Program-made: the position numbers and the translations under genes
Shown here: positions 37,039-47,214 of the stretch, in pieces
How the letters are laid out: each line of letters begins with the position of its first letter
How positions within the stretch are numbered: position 1 is the first letter of the stretch
Source: Vibrio sp. HI00D65
GTDB taxonomy: Bacteria; Pseudomonadota; Gammaproteobacteria; Enterobacterales; Vibrionaceae
Direction of reading: 5' to 3'
Assembly (NCBI RefSeq): GCF_001635455.1
Contig: NZ_LWEH01000013.1
Location: forward strand, 62,001-126,000
DNA: 64,000 nucleotides
The notes under the pieces: generated by a model
Seen by the model: only the letters and a program-made list of their open reading frames with translations
Told to the model about the DNA's origin: nothing
Database searches by the model: none

Positions 37039-38787
37039 ATGTCAACACAAACAGATGAAACTACCTGGGTCACATTTAAACGACTTTGGACTTATATTCG
37101 ACTATATAAGGCTGGCCTTGGTGTTGCGGTTATTGCGCTTATTGTTAATGCCGTCTCTGATACCTACATGATTTCTTTGCTAAAGCCATTACTTGATGAA
37201 GGCTTTGGCAGTGCAGAATCTGATTTCCTACGCACACTTCCTCTTATTATCTTTGCCATGATGTTCATTCGTGGCGTCAGTGGCTTCGTATCTACCTATT
37301 GCTTGAGCTGGGTTTCTGGCAATGTGGTAATGGAAATCCGCCGTAAAATATTCAGTCACTTTATGCATATGCCAGTCTCTTTCTTTGATAAAGAGCAGAC
37401 GGGTGCGCTGCTGTCTCGAATTACCTACGATTCAGAGCAAGTTTCTGCAGCAACCAGTAAAGCACTGGTGAGTATTGTTCGTGAAGGCGCAAGCATCATT
37501 GGCTTATTGACCTTGATGTTTTGGAACAGCTGGCAGTTGTCTTTGGTTCTATTTGCGGTTGCTCCACTGGTAGCTTGGGCAGTCAGCATAGTATCGAAGC
37601 GATTCAGAAAGATTTCTAAAAACATGCAAACCAGCATGGGTCACGTTGCTTCTTCAGCAGAACAAATGCTGAAAGGGCACAAAGTGGTGCTTACTTACGG
37701 CGGTCAGGATTTAGAAAAACATCGCTTTGATAAAGTAAGTAATCAGATGCGTCAACAGAGCATGAAGCTAGTAACAGCTCAAGCGGCCGCAAACCCGATC
37801 ATTCAGATGATTGCATCGGTTGCTATTGTTGTTGTACTTGTCTTGGCGAGCGTTGATTCAATTAAGGCTGAGCTAACGCCGGGTACGTTTACGGTCGTTT
37901 TCTCAGCAATGTTTGGCCTAATGCGTCCACTAAAAGCATTAACTAACGTAACCTCTGAATTCCAACGTGGTATGGCTGCAAGTACGACACTGTTTGGCTT
38001 GATGGACTTAGACACAGAGCAGAACACAGGTACATTGAAACCTGAAACAGTAAGTGGCGATGTTGCAGTAAAAGACGTGACCTTTACTTACGAAGGCGCC
38101 GAGAAGGCTGCACTCGATAATGTTAGCTTTAATATACCTAAAGGTAAGACGGTTGCACTTGTTGGGCGTTCGGGCTCAGGTAAGAGTACCATTGCTAATC
38201 TATTTACTCGTTTCTATGACGTAGACTCGGGCTCTATTGAACTGGATGGCCATGATATTCGTGATTACGAACTGAAAAACCTGCGTGAACACTTTGCTCT
38301 GGTTTCTCAAAACGTACACCTATTCAATGACACCGTTGCGAACAATATCGTTTATGCTGCTGAAGAGAAGTACTCACGCGAACAGATCGAACATGCTGCT
38401 AAGCTTGCTCATGCGAGTGAATTCATTGAGGGCATGGAAAATGGTATTGATACGGTAGTGGGTGAAAATGGTGCGAGTTTGTCTGGTGGTCAGAGACAAC
38501 GTATTGCGATCGCTCGAGCACTATTGAGAGACGCGCCAGTTCTGATTCTTGATGAGGCGACGTCTGCGCTCGATACTGAGTCAGAAAGAGCGATTCAATC
38601 TGCATTAGAAGAACTGCAAAAAGATAAAACTGTGTTGGTTATTGCTCACCGACTATCGACGATCGAACAAGCTGATGAAATCTTAGTGGTTGATGATGGT
38701 CAGATTGTAGAAAGAGGCCCTCACGCAGAGCTAATTGCTCATGATGGTGCCTATGCTCAACTGCATCGAATTCAGTTCAGCGGATAA
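37039..38787 (+). CDS. msbA: Lipid A export ABC transporter MsbA
   Basis: MsbA flips core-lipid A across the inner membrane. The 582-aa half-transporter has six membrane helices and a nucleotide-binding domain with Walker [10 protein letters not shown], signature [16 protein letters not shown] and Walker [12 protein letters not shown]. The ATG at 37039 gives the family N terminus ([17 protein letters not shown]) and exactly the E. coli length of 582; the GTG seven codons upstream is less likely. lpxK follows 15 bases later. Confidence 0.96.
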   Translation: MSTQTDETTWVTFKRLWTYIRLYKAGLGVAVIALIVNAVSDTYMISLLKPLLDEGFGSAESDFLRTLPLIIFAMMFIRGVSGFVSTYCLSWVSGNVVMEIRRKIFSHFMHMPVSFFDKEQTGALLSRITYDSEQVSAATSKALVSIVREGASIIGLLTLMFWNSWQLSLVLFAVAPLVAWAVSIVSKRFRKISKNMQTSMGHVASSAEQMLKGHKVVLTYGGQDLEKHRFDKVSNQMRQQSMKLVTAQAAANPIIQMIASVAIVVVLVLASVDSIKAELTPGTFTVVFSAMFGLMRPLKALTNVTSEFQRGMAASTTLFGLMDLDTEQNTGTLKPETVSGDVAVKDVTFTYEGAEKAALDNVSFNIPKGKTVALVGRSGSGKSTIANLFTRFYDVDSGSIELDGHDIRDYELKNLREHFALVSQNVHLFNDTVANNIVYAAEEKYSREQIEHAAKLAHASEFIEGMENGIDTVVGENGASLSGGQRQRIAIARALLRDAPVLILDEATSALDTESERAIQSALEELQKDKTVLVIAHRLSTIEQADEILVVDDGQIVERGPHAELIAHDGAYAQLHRIQFSG

Positions 38788-38802
38788 GATTAGGTCTTTG
38801 TT

Positions 38803-39810
38803 GTGATCGAAAAGATTTGGTTTAACAATCACCCGTTAAAATACCTTCTTTGGCCGCTATTGTGGCCATTGAGTCTGCTGTTCAAAATGATCAGTGGGCA
38901 GCGACGTGATGCTTATCTATCTGGAAAAAGAGAGACCTATCGACCACCTTTACCTGTAATTGTTGTTGGTAACATTACCGCTGGTGGCAACGGTAAAACG
39001 CCGGTTGTGATTTGGCTGGTTGAGATGCTTCAAGCCAACGGTTTTAACCCCGGTGTGGTTTCTCGTGGCTACGGTGCAAAAGCGCCGAGTTACCCTCTGG
39101 TTTTGGATGAGAACACGCCCGCTGAACACTCGGGTGATGAACCGCGTCTAATTAGAAAGCGAACGGGTGCGCCGGTAGCGGTTGACCCAGTAAGAGCGAA
39201 CGCGGTAAAGGCTTTATTGAATCAAGGCGTGAATGTCATTATTACTGATGATGGTTTGCAGCATTATGCGCTTGAGCGTGATATTGAGTTTTCAGTTATC
39301 GACGGTGTAAGGCGTTTTGGTAACGAGAGTCTGATTCCATTAGGCCCGTTGCGAGAGCCAGTATCACGTTTGGCTGACGTAGATTTCTTGATTAACAATG
39401 GCGGGAAGGTACAAGGGCGAGAGTTCTCAATGTCTTTGGCTCCGAGTGAAGCCGTTAATCTAAAGACTAGTCAGAAAAAGCCAGTTTCAGAATTACCAAA
39501 GCTGGTGGCTTTTGCTGGAATAGGACACCCGCCACGCTTTTTCAAAACATTAGACGATCTTGATGGTGATGTGGTTTACACACAAGGCTTCGCCGATCAT
39601 CAGGATTTTGATAAAGATGAACTTCATGCCTTAGCAAAGAAAGGTATGAATATGATTATGACAGAAAAAGACGCTGTAAAATGCGAAGAATATGCCCAAG
39701 ACAACTGGTGGTATCTTCCAGTTTCTGCGCAGTTCGAAGAAGAAGCGCAACAGCAAATTTTAAAAAGAATAAAAGAGGTTATGGAATACTATGGATCACC
39801 GTCTGCTTGA
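38803..39810 (+). CDS. lpxK: Tetraacyldisaccharide 4'-kinase
   Basis: LpxK phosphorylates the 4' position of the lipid A disaccharide precursor. The 335-aa membrane-associated kinase starts with a hydrophobic helix, and the P-loop is [14 protein letters not shown]. Seen also is [17 protein letters not shown], the family DDGxQH segment. It starts at a GTG. The last 20 bases overlap ycaR. Confidence 0.95.
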   Translation: MIEKIWFNNHPLKYLLWPLLWPLSLLFKMISGQRRDAYLSGKRETYRPPLPVIVVGNITAGGNGKTPVVIWLVEMLQANGFNPGVVSRGYGAKAPSYPLVLDENTPAEHSGDEPRLIRKRTGAPVAVDPVRANAVKALLNQGVNVIITDDGLQHYALERDIEFSVIDGVRRFGNESLIPLGPLREPVSRLADVDFLINNGGKVQGREFSMSLAPSEAVNLKTSQKKPVSELPKLVAFAGIGHPPRFFKTLDDLDGDVVYTQGFADHQDFDKDELHALAKKGMNMIMTEKDAVKCEEYAQDNWWYLPVSAQFEEEAQQQILKRIKEVMEYYGSPSA

Positions 39811-39970
39811 GATCGTTGCTTGCCCTGTATGTAAAGGTAAACTAACTTTTGACAAGGATAAGCAAGAGCTTGTTTGTAAAATCGATCGCCTAGCTTACCC
39901 AATAAAAGAGGGTATTCCTGTTCTTCTTGAATCTGAAGCTCGCACTCTTTCAATGGACGAGGGCAAGTAA
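39791..39970 (+). CDS. ycaR: Trm112/YcaR-family small zinc-ribbon-like protein
   Basis: This 59-aa protein reads [18 protein letters not shown] at the start, contains C11-P-V-C14 and C29, and includes [16 protein letters not shown] near the end, closely matching E. coli YcaR. It overlaps the end of lpxK by 20 bases and shares one base with kdsB (TAATG). The order lpxK-ycaR-kdsB is the same in E. coli. It is a Trm112-like protein whose role in these bacteria is unclear. Confidence 0.93.
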   Translation: MDHRLLEIVACPVCKGKLTFDKDKQELVCKIDRLAYPIKEGIPVLLESEARTLSMDEGK

Positions 39971-40716
39971 TGTCTTACACGGTAGTTATACCAGCAAGAT
40001 ACCAATCGAGTCGTTTACCAGGTAAGCCTCTGGCTGACATTGGTGGCAAGCCGATGATTCAATGGGTATACGAACAGTCAATGAAAGCGGGAGCTGATAA
40101 CGTTATTATCGCTACCGATGATGCTCGCGTTGAAAAGGCTGCGAAAGCATTTGGTGCGACTGTGTGTATGACGTCACCGAATCACGAGTCTGGTACTGAA
40201 CGCCTAGCTGAAGTGATTGAAGTGATGAACATCCCTGACGACCACATTATTGTGAACGTACAAGGAGATGAGCCACTTATTCCACGTGCAATTATTAATC
40301 AGGTGGCGAATAACCTAGCAAACAGCACAGCGCCGATGGCTACACTTGGTGTAGAAATCTCTCACGTTGATGAGGTGTTTAACCCTAATGCTGTAAAAGT
40401 AGTAACGGATAAAGATGGTTATGCGCTGTACTTTAGCCGTGCGACGATTCCTTGGGATCGTGACGCTTACGCTAATAACGGTACTGCTGCAGAATCTCCG
40501 TTGCTTCGTCATATTGGTATTTACGCTTACCGAGCGGGTTTCATCAATACCTACATCAACTGGGAACCAAGTACCCTAGAGCGCATTGAGTGCCTAGAGC
40601 AACTTCGCGTACTTTGGTACGGTGAGAAGATTCACGTAGATGTTGCCGTTGAAGCGCCCGCTGCGGGGGTTGATACTCCAGAAGACTTGGAAGCGGTACG
40701 CGCCATCATCGGTTAG
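39970..40716 (+). CDS. kdsB: CMP-Kdo synthetase (3-deoxy-manno-octulosonate cytidylyltransferase)
   Basis: KdsB activates Kdo with CTP for lipid A-core assembly. The 248-aa protein has [17 protein letters not shown] at the N terminus (nucleotide-binding), [10 protein letters not shown] (metal/CTP site) and [12 protein letters not shown]. The start overlaps the ycaR stop. It ends the msbA-lpxK-ycaR-kdsB operon. Confidence 0.97.
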   Translation: MSYTVVIPARYQSSRLPGKPLADIGGKPMIQWVYEQSMKAGADNVIIATDDARVEKAAKAFGATVCMTSPNHESGTERLAEVIEVMNIPDDHIIVNVQGDEPLIPRAIINQVANNLANSTAPMATLGVEISHVDEVFNPNAVKVVTDKDGYALYFSRATIPWDRDAYANNGTAAESPLLRHIGIYAYRAGFINTYINWEPSTLERIECLEQLRVLWYGEKIHVDVAVEAPAAGVDTPEDLEAVRAIIG

Positions 40717-40742
40717 ATTTGCTTGAAGCAACGAATATACTT

Positions 40743-40767
40743 AGCCTCGCTCGTGCGAGGCTTTTTT
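40743..40767 (+). terminator. Terminator after kdsB
   Basis: The 8-bp perfect stem AGCCTCGC / GCGAGGCT has a TCGT loop and six T. Confidence 0.88.
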
Positions 40768-40971
40768 ATGCCAATTTACAGCCGGTAGAAAGTCTTATTA
40801 GCATCAGGTGATTGATATTAGGCCTGTTGCATTATCGAATGCATCATCATCTTGGAATTATCTGAGATTTACCTCGCTCGACTTCTAATTTTTCTCTATA
40901 ATATGCCGCCTATAAAGTAGTGGCGACTCGCTAGTACAGAATAAAACTTACGACTAAACGTGGAGTAAAAA

Positions 40972-41652
40972 ATGCCTTCTCAAAGCCCAGTGATTACGGT
41001 TGATGGACCAAGTGGTGCAGGCAAAGGTACCCTGTGTATGTTACTAGCAGATAAGCTAGGCTTTCATCTTCTAGATTCAGGTGCGATCTATCGCGTACTG
41101 GCTTTAGCAGCAATTCATCACGGTGTAGATACTGAATCGGAAGACGCTTTAGTTCCTCTTGCAACTCACTTAGACGTTCAGTTTATTGCTGAAGGCGACC
41201 TAGTTAAGGTTATCCTAGAAGGTGAAGATGTGTCGGGTGAACTTCGTAAAGAAGAGACTGGCATGGCGGCTTCAAAAGTTGCTGCATTACCTCGTGTACG
41301 TGAAGCACTACTTCGTCGTCAGCGTGCATTCAGCGCAGCGCCAGGTTTGGTAGCTGATGGTCGCGATATGGGAACCGTTGTCTTCCCTGAAGCAGAAGCA
41401 AAAATATTTTTAGATGCAAGTGCAGAAGAGCGTGCGACTCGCCGCCTTAAACAGTTGCAACAGAAGGGGTTAGATGTTAAATTTGACGACCTTTTGAGCG
41501 AGATCCAAGAGCGAGACGACCGAGATCGTAATCGCCCAGTGGCGCCACTTCGCCCTGCAGAGGATGCTCTAGTGCTTGATTCCACCTCAATGAATATTGA
41601 GCAGGTAGTAGAAAAAGCACTACACTATATTGAATCGAAACTAGCCGGGTAA
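40972..41652 (+). CDS. cmk: Cytidylate kinase
   Basis: Cmk phosphorylates CMP and dCMP. The 226-aa NMP-kinase fold shows the P-loop [14 protein letters not shown], the substrate loop [15 protein letters not shown], and [20 protein letters not shown] box at 40897-40902 lies 70 bp upstream. As in E. coli, rpsA follows. Confidence 0.96.
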   Translation: MPSQSPVITVDGPSGAGKGTLCMLLADKLGFHLLDSGAIYRVLALAAIHHGVDTESEDALVPLATHLDVQFIAEGDLVKVILEGEDVSGELRKEETGMAASKVAALPRVREALLRRQRAFSAAPGLVADGRDMGTVVFPEAEAKIFLDASAEERATRRLKQLQQKGLDVKFDDLLSEIQERDDRDRNRPVAPLRPAEDALVLDSTSMNIEQVVEKALHYIESKLAG

Positions 41653-41664
41653 TTCTGCCCGGCT
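41643..41664 (+). other. Hairpin at the cmk/rpsA junction
   Basis: The stem AGCCGGG / CCCGGCT has an 8-base loop; it overlaps the cmk stop and has no T-run. It could be the outermost hairpin of the rpsA leader or an mRNA-processing element. Confidence 0.4.
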
Positions 41665-41676
41665 GGCAAGAACGTT

Positions 41677-41758
41677 GGTCGCAAGGATGATGACCGGCGA
41701 ATTTATCAACCCCATGCGGTAGGATACCCATGGACGTTTAATTATTGAAGATTAAATA
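41677..41758 (+). promoter_or_regulatory. rpsA translational leader with GGA-loop hairpins
   Basis: Hairpin A has stem CGTTGGTC / GACCGGCG (41673-41680 with 41692-41699) and a loop containing AAGGA. Hairpin B has CCATG-C-GGTA / TACC-CATGG (41712-41733) with GGA as its tip. Hairpin C is an A-T stem TTTAAT / ATTAAA (41737-41756) with GAAG in its loop, just before the start codon. No normal Shine-Dalgarno sequence precedes the ATG. Known: E. coli rpsA has a structured leader of this kind, which allows efficient SD-less translation and S1 autorepression. Confidence 0.75.
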
Positions 41759-43429
41759 ATGACTGAATCTTTTGCTCAACTCTTTGAAGAGTTTCTAAAC
41801 GAAACAGAATTCCAACAAGGCAGCATCGTTAAAGGTACTGTAGTAGCTATCGAGAACGGTTTCGTTCTTGTTGACGCTGGTCTTAAGTCTGAATCTGCTA
41901 TCCCTGCTGAACAGTTCAAGAACGCTGCTGGCGAACTTGAAGTTGAAGTTGGCGCTGAAGTAGACGTAGCTCTAGACGCTGTTGAAGATGGTTTCGGTGA
42001 GACTCAACTTTCTCGTGAGAAAGCTAAGCGTCACGAAGCTTGGATCGTTCTTGAGAAAGCTTGCGAAGAAGCTGAAACTGTTGTTGGTATCATCAACGGT
42101 AAAGTTAAAGGCGGTTTCACTGTTGAACTAAACGGTATCCGTGCTTTCCTTCCAGGCTCTCTAGTAGACGTACGTCCTATCCGTGACACTGCTCACCTAG
42201 AAAACAAAGAGCTAGAGTTCAAAGTAATCAAGCTAGACCAGAAGCGTAACAACGTTGTTGTTTCTCGTCGTGCTGTTATCGAATCTGAAAACAGTGTTGA
42301 GCGTGACGAACTTCTTGAAACTCTACAAGAAGGTACTGAAGTTAAAGGTATCGTTAAGAACCTTACTGACTACGGTGCATTCGTTGACCTTGGCGGTGTT
42401 GACGGTCTTCTACATATCACAGATATGGCTTGGAAGCGCGTTAAGCACCCATCAGAGATCGTTAACGTTGGTGACGAAATCCTAGTTAAAGTTCTTAAGT
42501 TCGACCGTGAGCGCACTCGTGTTTCACTAGGTCTTAAGCAACTAGGCGAAGATCCATGGGTAGCAATCGCTAAGCGTTACCCAGAAGGTCACAAGCTTTC
42601 TGGTCGTGTTACTAACCTAACTGACTACGGCTGCTTCGTTGAAATCGAAGAAGGCGTTGAAGGTCTAGTACACGTTTCGGAAATGGATTGGACTAACAAG
42701 AACATCCACCCTTCTAAAGTTGTTAATGTTGGCGACGAAGTTGAGGTTATGGTTCTTGATATCGACGAAGAACGTCGTCGTATCTCTCTAGGTCTGAAAC
42801 AGTGTAAAGCTAACCCATGGCAGTCATTTGCAGAAATGCAAGCTAAGGGCGACAAAGTTACTGGTAAGATCAAGTCTATCACTGACTTTGGTATCTTCAT
42901 CGGTCTAGAAGGCGGTATCGACGGTCTAGTACACCTATCTGACATTTCTTGGAATGTTGCTGGCGAAGACGCTGTACGTGAGTACAAGAAAGGCGACGAA
43001 ATCTCAGCAGTTGTTCTAGCAGTAGATGCAGAGCGTGAGCGTATTTCTCTTGGCGTTAAGCAAATGGAAAACGACCCGTTCAACGCATACGTTGCTGACA
43101 ACAAGAAAGGTGTTCTTGTAAACGGTACTGTTACTGCAGTTGACGCGAAAGGCGCTACTATCGAGCTAATCGAAGGCGTTGAAGGTTACATCCGCGCTTC
43201 TGAAGTATCTCGCGATCGTATCGAAGATGCATCTCTAATCCTAAGCGTTGGTGACAGCGTTGAAGCTAAGTTCACAGGTGTAGACCGTAAGAACCGCGTA
43301 ATCAACCTATCTATTAAAGCTAAAGATGAAGCTGATGAGCAAGAAGCAATGGCTTCACTGAACAAGTCTGAAGAAGGCGCGTTCGGTAACGCAATGGCAG
43401 ACGCATTCAAAGCTGCTAAAGGCGAATAA
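41759..43429 (+). CDS. rpsA: 30S ribosomal protein S1
   Basis: S1 brings mRNA to the 30S subunit. The 556-aa protein has six S1/OB-fold repeats, e.g. [48 protein letters not shown] and [24 protein letters not shown]. Codon use is strongly biased toward GTT, GAA, CGT and AAC, as in highly expressed genes, and unlike its neighbours. It lies between cmk and ihfB, the E. coli order. Confidence 0.98.
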   Translation: MTESFAQLFEEFLNETEFQQGSIVKGTVVAIENGFVLVDAGLKSESAIPAEQFKNAAGELEVEVGAEVDVALDAVEDGFGETQLSREKAKRHEAWIVLEKACEEAETVVGIINGKVKGGFTVELNGIRAFLPGSLVDVRPIRDTAHLENKELEFKVIKLDQKRNNVVVSRRAVIESENSVERDELLETLQEGTEVKGIVKNLTDYGAFVDLGGVDGLLHITDMAWKRVKHPSEIVNVGDEILVKVLKFDRERTRVSLGLKQLGEDPWVAIAKRYPEGHKLSGRVTNLTDYGCFVEIEEGVEGLVHVSEMDWTNKNIHPSKVVNVGDEVEVMVLDIDEERRRISLGLKQCKANPWQSFAEMQAKGDKVTGKIKSITDFGIFIGLEGGIDGLVHLSDISWNVAGEDAVREYKKGDEISAVVLAVDAERERISLGVKQMENDPFNAYVADNKKGVLVNGTVTAVDAKGATIELIEGVEGYIRASEVSRDRIEDASLILSVGDSVEAKFTGVDRKNRVINLSIKAKDEADEQEAMASLNKSEEGAFGNAMADAFKAAKGE

Positions 43430-43446
43430 TTTAACTTTTCGCTAAG

Positions 43447-43475
43447 AAAGGAGCCGTAAGGCTCCTTTTTTTTTG
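43447..43475 (+). terminator. Terminator after rpsA
   Basis: The stem AAAGGAGCC / GGCTCCTTT has a GTAA loop and a long T-run of about nine. Confidence 0.92.
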
Positions 43476-43529
43476 CTTATTTTTCCGATAGGTCTATAAT
43501 TTCTAAAAAGAAAACCAACGAGGGTAACT

Positions 43530-43814
43530 ATGACTAAGTCTGAATTGATTGAAAGACTGTGCGCTGAGCAAACGCATCTTTCTGCAAAAGAAATTGAAGA
43601 CGCTGTAAAAGATATTTTAGAGCATATGGCTTCAACACTAGAAAGTGGTGATCGAATCGAAATTCGCGGTTTTGGCAGCTTTTCTCTGCATTATCGTGAG
43701 CCTCGTGTTGGACGTAACCCAAAGACTGGTGACAAGGTAGAGTTAGAAGGTAAATACGTTCCTCACTTCAAACCAGGCAAAGAGCTACGTGAACGAGTAA
43801 ACACAGGAATGTAG
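43530..43814 (+). CDS. ihfB: Integration host factor beta subunit
   Basis: IHF-beta is the DNA-bending partner of IHF-alpha. At 94 aa it has the HU-family fold, with [25 protein letters not shown] as the DNA-contacting arm and Pro at its tip. [14 protein letters not shown] closes the protein. The ribosome site GAGGG precedes the ATG. It is separated from rpsA by a strong terminator. Confidence 0.96.
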   Translation: MTKSELIERLCAEQTHLSAKEIEDAVKDILEHMASTLESGDRIEIRGFGSFSLHYREPRVGRNPKTGDKVELEGKYVPHFKPGKELRERVNTGM

Positions 43815-43833
43815 TCTACTTATCGGAATTATG

Positions 43834-43867
43834 AAAAGCGGCATACTATAATGTATGCCGCTTTTTT
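43834..43867 (+). terminator. Terminator after ihfB
   Basis: The 13-bp perfect stem AAAAGCGGCATAC / GTATGCCGCTTTT has a 6-base loop and T residues. Confidence 0.92.
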
Positions 43868-43943
43868 ATGACCATAATATGGTGGTCTGATTAGTAATTT
43901 TCCTGCATAATCGTACAGCTAACCAACCAATGAGTGATGAACT

Positions 43944-44216
43944 ATGAAAATTATAAAAATAGTCGCCGTTATCGCACTTTTCCTAATTGCACTGGCTTTA
44001 GGCTCTCAAAACCAAACTATCGTGACTTTTAATTACCTGCTAGCACAAGGTGATTTCCACCTTTCCAGACTATTAGGTATTGTCTTCATTTCAGGCTTTG
44101 CTCTTGCTTGGTTAGTCTTTGGTAACATGCACATGCGATCTCAGCTGAAAATTCATCGCTTGAAGAAGCAACTCAATAAGCAATCAAAGCAGGTCGCTGC
44201 TGATACTAAAGCTTAA
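43944..44216 (+). CDS. lapA: Lipopolysaccharide assembly protein A (DUF1049)
   Basis: The 90-aa inner-membrane protein has two hydrophobic helices (about 2-20 and 42-65) and a basic cytoplasmic tail (LKIHRLKKQLNKQSK). It is the small partner of LapB in control of LpxC turnover and LPS assembly. It lies 12 bases ahead of lapB, the usual pairing. Confidence 0.9.
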   Translation: MKIIKIVAVIALFLIALALGSQNQTIVTFNYLLAQGDFHLSRLLGIVFISGFALAWLVFGNMHMRSQLKIHRLKKQLNKQSKQVAADTKA

Positions 44217-44228
44217 AGGCTATATTTG

Positions 44229-45404
44229 ATGTTAGAGTTACTGTTCTTACTTTTGCCGATTGCAGCCGCTTATGGTTGGTATATGGGCAATCGTAATGCT
44301 CAGCAAGAAAAACAAAAGCAATCACACCAGATCTCCCGTCAATACGTGACGGGTTTGAACCTATTACTGTCAGACCAATCTGACAAAGCGGTTGATCACT
44401 TCATAGAGCTGCTTCAAGTAGACAATGAAACCATCGATACTCACTTGGCCTTGGGCAATCTGTTCCGTTCAAGAGGCGAAGTCGACCGTGCTATTCGCAT
44501 TCACCAAAACCTCATCTCCCGTTCAGGGCTTACTCTCGACCAGAAAAACCTCGCACTGCAACAATTAGCTAAAGACTATATGGTCTCTGGCTTTCTTGAT
44601 CGTGCTGAAAAAATCTTTGAACAACTAGTTGATGAACCTGACCACAAAGAGGGTGCTCTGCAGCAGTTAGTTGCGATTTATCAGCAAACTCGAGAGTGGA
44701 ACAAAGCAATACATTACGGAAATATCCTAGTAAAGCTGGGTAAGAAGAAAATGAAGATGCGTGCTACGGTTGCGCATTTTTGGTGTGAACTTGCAATGCA
44801 AGAACAAGCCGATGGTCATCGCTCTAAAGCACTAGCGTATTTTAAGAAGGCGTTATCTGAAGACCCTAAGTGCGTGCGTGCGAGCATCGCTTTGGGTAAA
44901 TTCCACTTAGCGAATGAAGATTACCAAAAGACGATTGATTGTCTTGAGGCTGTTCTTGAGCAAGATATTGATTTTATCAGTGAGGTGTTACCGACCCTTT
45001 CTGAGTGCTACCACAAACTTGGGCATGAAGCTCAGTTGGTTGAATTCCTTAAAGCTTGTATCCAGAAGAAAGCTGGCGTGTCGGCCGAATTGATGCTGGC
45101 GCAGTTAGTCGCTCATCATGAAGATATTGGTTCTGCTCAAGAGTTACTGACTAAGCAACTCGTGAAAAACCCAACCATGAAAGGTTTCTATCGATTGATC
45201 GATTACCACCTAGCAGAAGCAGAAGAAGGTCGAGCAAAAGAAAGCTTAACCACGCTTCAATCTATGGTTGGTGAACAGCTTAAGGTTAAGCCTCATTACC
45301 GTTGTCGTCAGTGTGGGTTCTCAACACACTCAATGTATTGGCACTGCCCTTCATGTAAAGGGTGGGGGACGATCAAGCCTATTCGTGGGCTAGATGGTGA
45401 ATAG
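44229..45404 (+). CDS. lapB: Lipopolysaccharide assembly protein B
   Basis: LapB (YciM) is an adaptor that promotes LpxC degradation by FtsH. The 391-aa protein has an N-terminal membrane anchor (MLELLFLLLPIAAAYGWYMG), TPR repeats through the middle, and a C-terminal rubredoxin-like metal site with C359-x2-C362 and C373-x2-C376. The ATG at 44229 is preferred to the TTG one codon earlier. The order lapA-lapB-pyrF matches E. coli. Confidence 0.95.
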   Translation: MLELLFLLLPIAAAYGWYMGNRNAQQEKQKQSHQISRQYVTGLNLLLSDQSDKAVDHFIELLQVDNETIDTHLALGNLFRSRGEVDRAIRIHQNLISRSGLTLDQKNLALQQLAKDYMVSGFLDRAEKIFEQLVDEPDHKEGALQQLVAIYQQTREWNKAIHYGNILVKLGKKKMKMRATVAHFWCELAMQEQADGHRSKALAYFKKALSEDPKCVRASIALGKFHLANEDYQKTIDCLEAVLEQDIDFISEVLPTLSECYHKLGHEAQLVEFLKACIQKKAGVSAELMLAQLVAHHEDIGSAQELLTKQLVKNPTMKGFYRLIDYHLAEAEEGRAKESLTTLQSMVGEQLKVKPHYRCRQCGFSTHSMYWHCPSCKGWGTIKPIRGLDGE

Positions 45405-45435
45405 ATTTGTGGTCATTTTAGACCAAATTATTAAT

Positions 45436-45458
45436 TGCAGCTTTCGGGCTGCATTTTT
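45436..45458 (+). terminator. Terminator after lapB
   Basis: The short stem ATTGCAGC / GCTGCATT (partly paired) has a 6-base loop and a T-run. Confidence 0.65.
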
Positions 45459-45528
45459 ATGACTGTTATATACCACCTACATAGGTGGGAAAATATTTTT
45501 AAGAAAGTTAACTGCGTTAGGAGATGAA

Positions 45529-46224
45529 ATGAACGACCAAAAAATCATTGTAGCTTTGGATTATGACAACCAAGCGGATGCGTTAGCCTTTGTTGACCGT
45601 ATTGATCCAGCATCTTGCCGCCTAAAAGTGGGTAAAGAGATGTTTACCCTGTTTGGTCCTGAATTTGTTCGTGAATTGCATAAACGTGGTTTCTCAGTAT
45701 TCTTGGATCTTAAATTCCACGATATCCCGAACACATGTTCAAAAGCAGTACGTGCAGCCGCTGAGCTAGGTGTATGGATGGTGAACGTGCACGCAAGTGG
45801 TGGCGAACGCATGATGACGGCTTCACGTGAAATCTTGGAACCTTATGGTAAAGATCGCCCATTACTGATTGGTGTAACAGTACTGACGAGCATGGAGCAA
45901 TCGGACTTAGCTGGTATCGGTTTAGATCTTGAACCACAGCAGCAAGTCATGCGTTTGGCTTCTTTAACTAAAAACTCAGGTCTTGACGGTGTCGTGTGTT
46001 CAGCACAAGAGGCCTCTTTATTGAAAGGTGCTCTTGGCCAGGAGTTCAAGCTGGTGACTCCAGGCATTCGCCCTGTAGGTGCCGATGTTGGTGACCAGAA
46101 GCGCATCATGACGCCTTCTAAAGCGATTGAATCAGGTTCTGACTACCTAGTTATTGGTCGTCCAATTACTCAGGCTGTAGACCCTGCAGCTGTGCTTGCT
46201 GAAATCAACGGCACTCTAGCTTAA
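45529..46224 (+). CDS. pyrF: Orotidine 5'-phosphate decarboxylase
   Basis: PyrF makes UMP from OMP in the last step of pyrimidine synthesis. The 231-aa TIM barrel shows [16 protein letters not shown], the catalytic [12 protein letters not shown] and [16 protein letters not shown]. The ribosome site GGAGA precedes the ATG. Confidence 0.97.
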   Translation: MNDQKIIVALDYDNQADALAFVDRIDPASCRLKVGKEMFTLFGPEFVRELHKRGFSVFLDLKFHDIPNTCSKAVRAAAELGVWMVNVHASGGERMMTASREILEPYGKDRPLLIGVTVLTSMEQSDLAGIGLDLEPQQQVMRLASLTKNSGLDGVVCSAQEASLLKGALGQEFKLVTPGIRPVGADVGDQKRIMTPSKAIESGSDYLVIGRPITQAVDPAAVLAEINGTLA

Positions 46225-46258
46225 CTTTCTCTTATAGCTAGCGTGGAACAAATAAAAA

Positions 46259-46277
46259 GGCCAGCAATTAGCTGGCC
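46259..46277 (-). terminator. Terminator between pyrF and miaE
   Basis: The perfect 7-bp stem GGCCAGC / GCTGGCC has an AATTA loop and a T-run on the minus strand, serving miaE. It can weakly end pyrF as well. Confidence 0.75.
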
Positions 46278-46313
46278 CTCTTTGTTTGGATTGGAGCGTA
46301 CTTTCTTAGCGGA

Positions 46314-47069
46314 TTATACTGGTGCGCCACTATGGAATTTAAAGTCGCTATCGTCTGAGGTGATCAGGTCTGCTTCCACATGAGCGAAATGAACAATACG
46401 CTCTGAGATATCTTTGCCAGCGATTTGCTCTGCCAACTCAAGGTAATCTTGGTAGTGACGAGCCTCTGAACGAAGTAGAGATACGTAAAACTTCTCCATG
46501 TCTTCTTCTAAGAAAGGCGCTAATTTGGCAAAACGCTCACAAGAGCGTGCTTCAATAAAGGCACCAATAATCAGTTTATCGACTAGGGCATCTGGTTCGT
46601 ATGTCTTTACTTGTTTGATTAGCCCTTTAGCGTAACGACCCGCTTCAATCGGCTGGTAAGTGACGCCTTTCTTCTCCATCAGTTCCATTACTTGGTAGAA
46701 GTGGTGCAGTTCTTCTTTAATCAACATCACCATTTTATCGATAAGGTCGGCGCCGTAATTACAGCCTTCTTTTGCTGTGATTTGCTTTGAAACGTTGCTC
46801 TTGCCACGAAGTGACTCTAAATTACCAATGCGACGGTAGGCAAATTGCTCGTATGGCAAGATCCATTCATTCAGTTGTTTAGCACTTTCTTTATCTACCG
46901 CGTATTTACGGATAAGGAACAAAGCGCTCTGCGCTGCTTTAAGTTCACACAGCATGTGATCGCGCAAAATGATGTGAAGGTTTTCAGGCTTTTTGGCTTC
47001 ATCGATCCATGAATCTGGCGTTTCAGCTTTTAGAAAAGAGTGGATTGGTGCGAGTAGTTCTTGATACAT
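46314..47069 (-). CDS. miaE: tRNA-(ms2io6A)-hydroxylase MiaE
   Basis: MiaE is a diiron enzyme that hydroxylates ms2i6A at position 37 of tRNA. The 251-aa helical protein shows LCELKAAQSALFLI, MVMLIKEELHHFYQVMELM, AFIEARSCERFAKLAPFL and SLLRSEARHYQDYLELAE, which contain Glu and ExxH residues for iron binding. The ATG at 47069 gives MYQELLAPIHSFL; the frame runs upstream to 47327, but that would cross a terminator and overlap the next gene, so I rejected it. Confidence 0.9.
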   Translation of the reverse strand: MYQELLAPIHSFLKAETPDSWIDEAKKPENLHIILRDHMLCELKAAQSALFLIRKYAVDKESAKQLNEWILPYEQFAYRRIGNLESLRGKSNVSKQITAKEGCNYGADLIDKMVMLIKEELHHFYQVMELMEKKGVTYQPIEAGRYAKGLIKQVKTYEPDALVDKLIIGAFIEARSCERFAKLAPFLEEDMEKFYVSLLRSEARHYQDYLELAEQIAGKDISERIVHFAHVEADLITSDDSDFKFHSGAPV

Positions 47070-47154
47070 GGTCGGAGCAGGTTTGTTGATAATGCGGGAG
47101 TTTATCACAGCTAATAGGATCTCCCTATATCGAGAAAGGAAATTCGTCAGCGAT

Positions 47155-47189
47155 AAAAAAGGCCACCTTAGATATCTAATGGTGGCCTT
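47155..47189 (-). terminator. Terminator after the coiled-coil membrane protein gene
   Basis: The stem GGCCACC / GGTGGCC encloses an inner palindrome TTAGAT/ATCTAA, and T residues follow on the minus strand. Confidence 0.8.
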
Positions 47190-47214
47190 CTCAATCGTTC
47201 GGATTAAGCTGCAG

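Noticed and set aside
42255..42485. Frames within rpsA in other reading frames
   Set aside because: They come from the strong codon bias of rpsA and contain no known domain.
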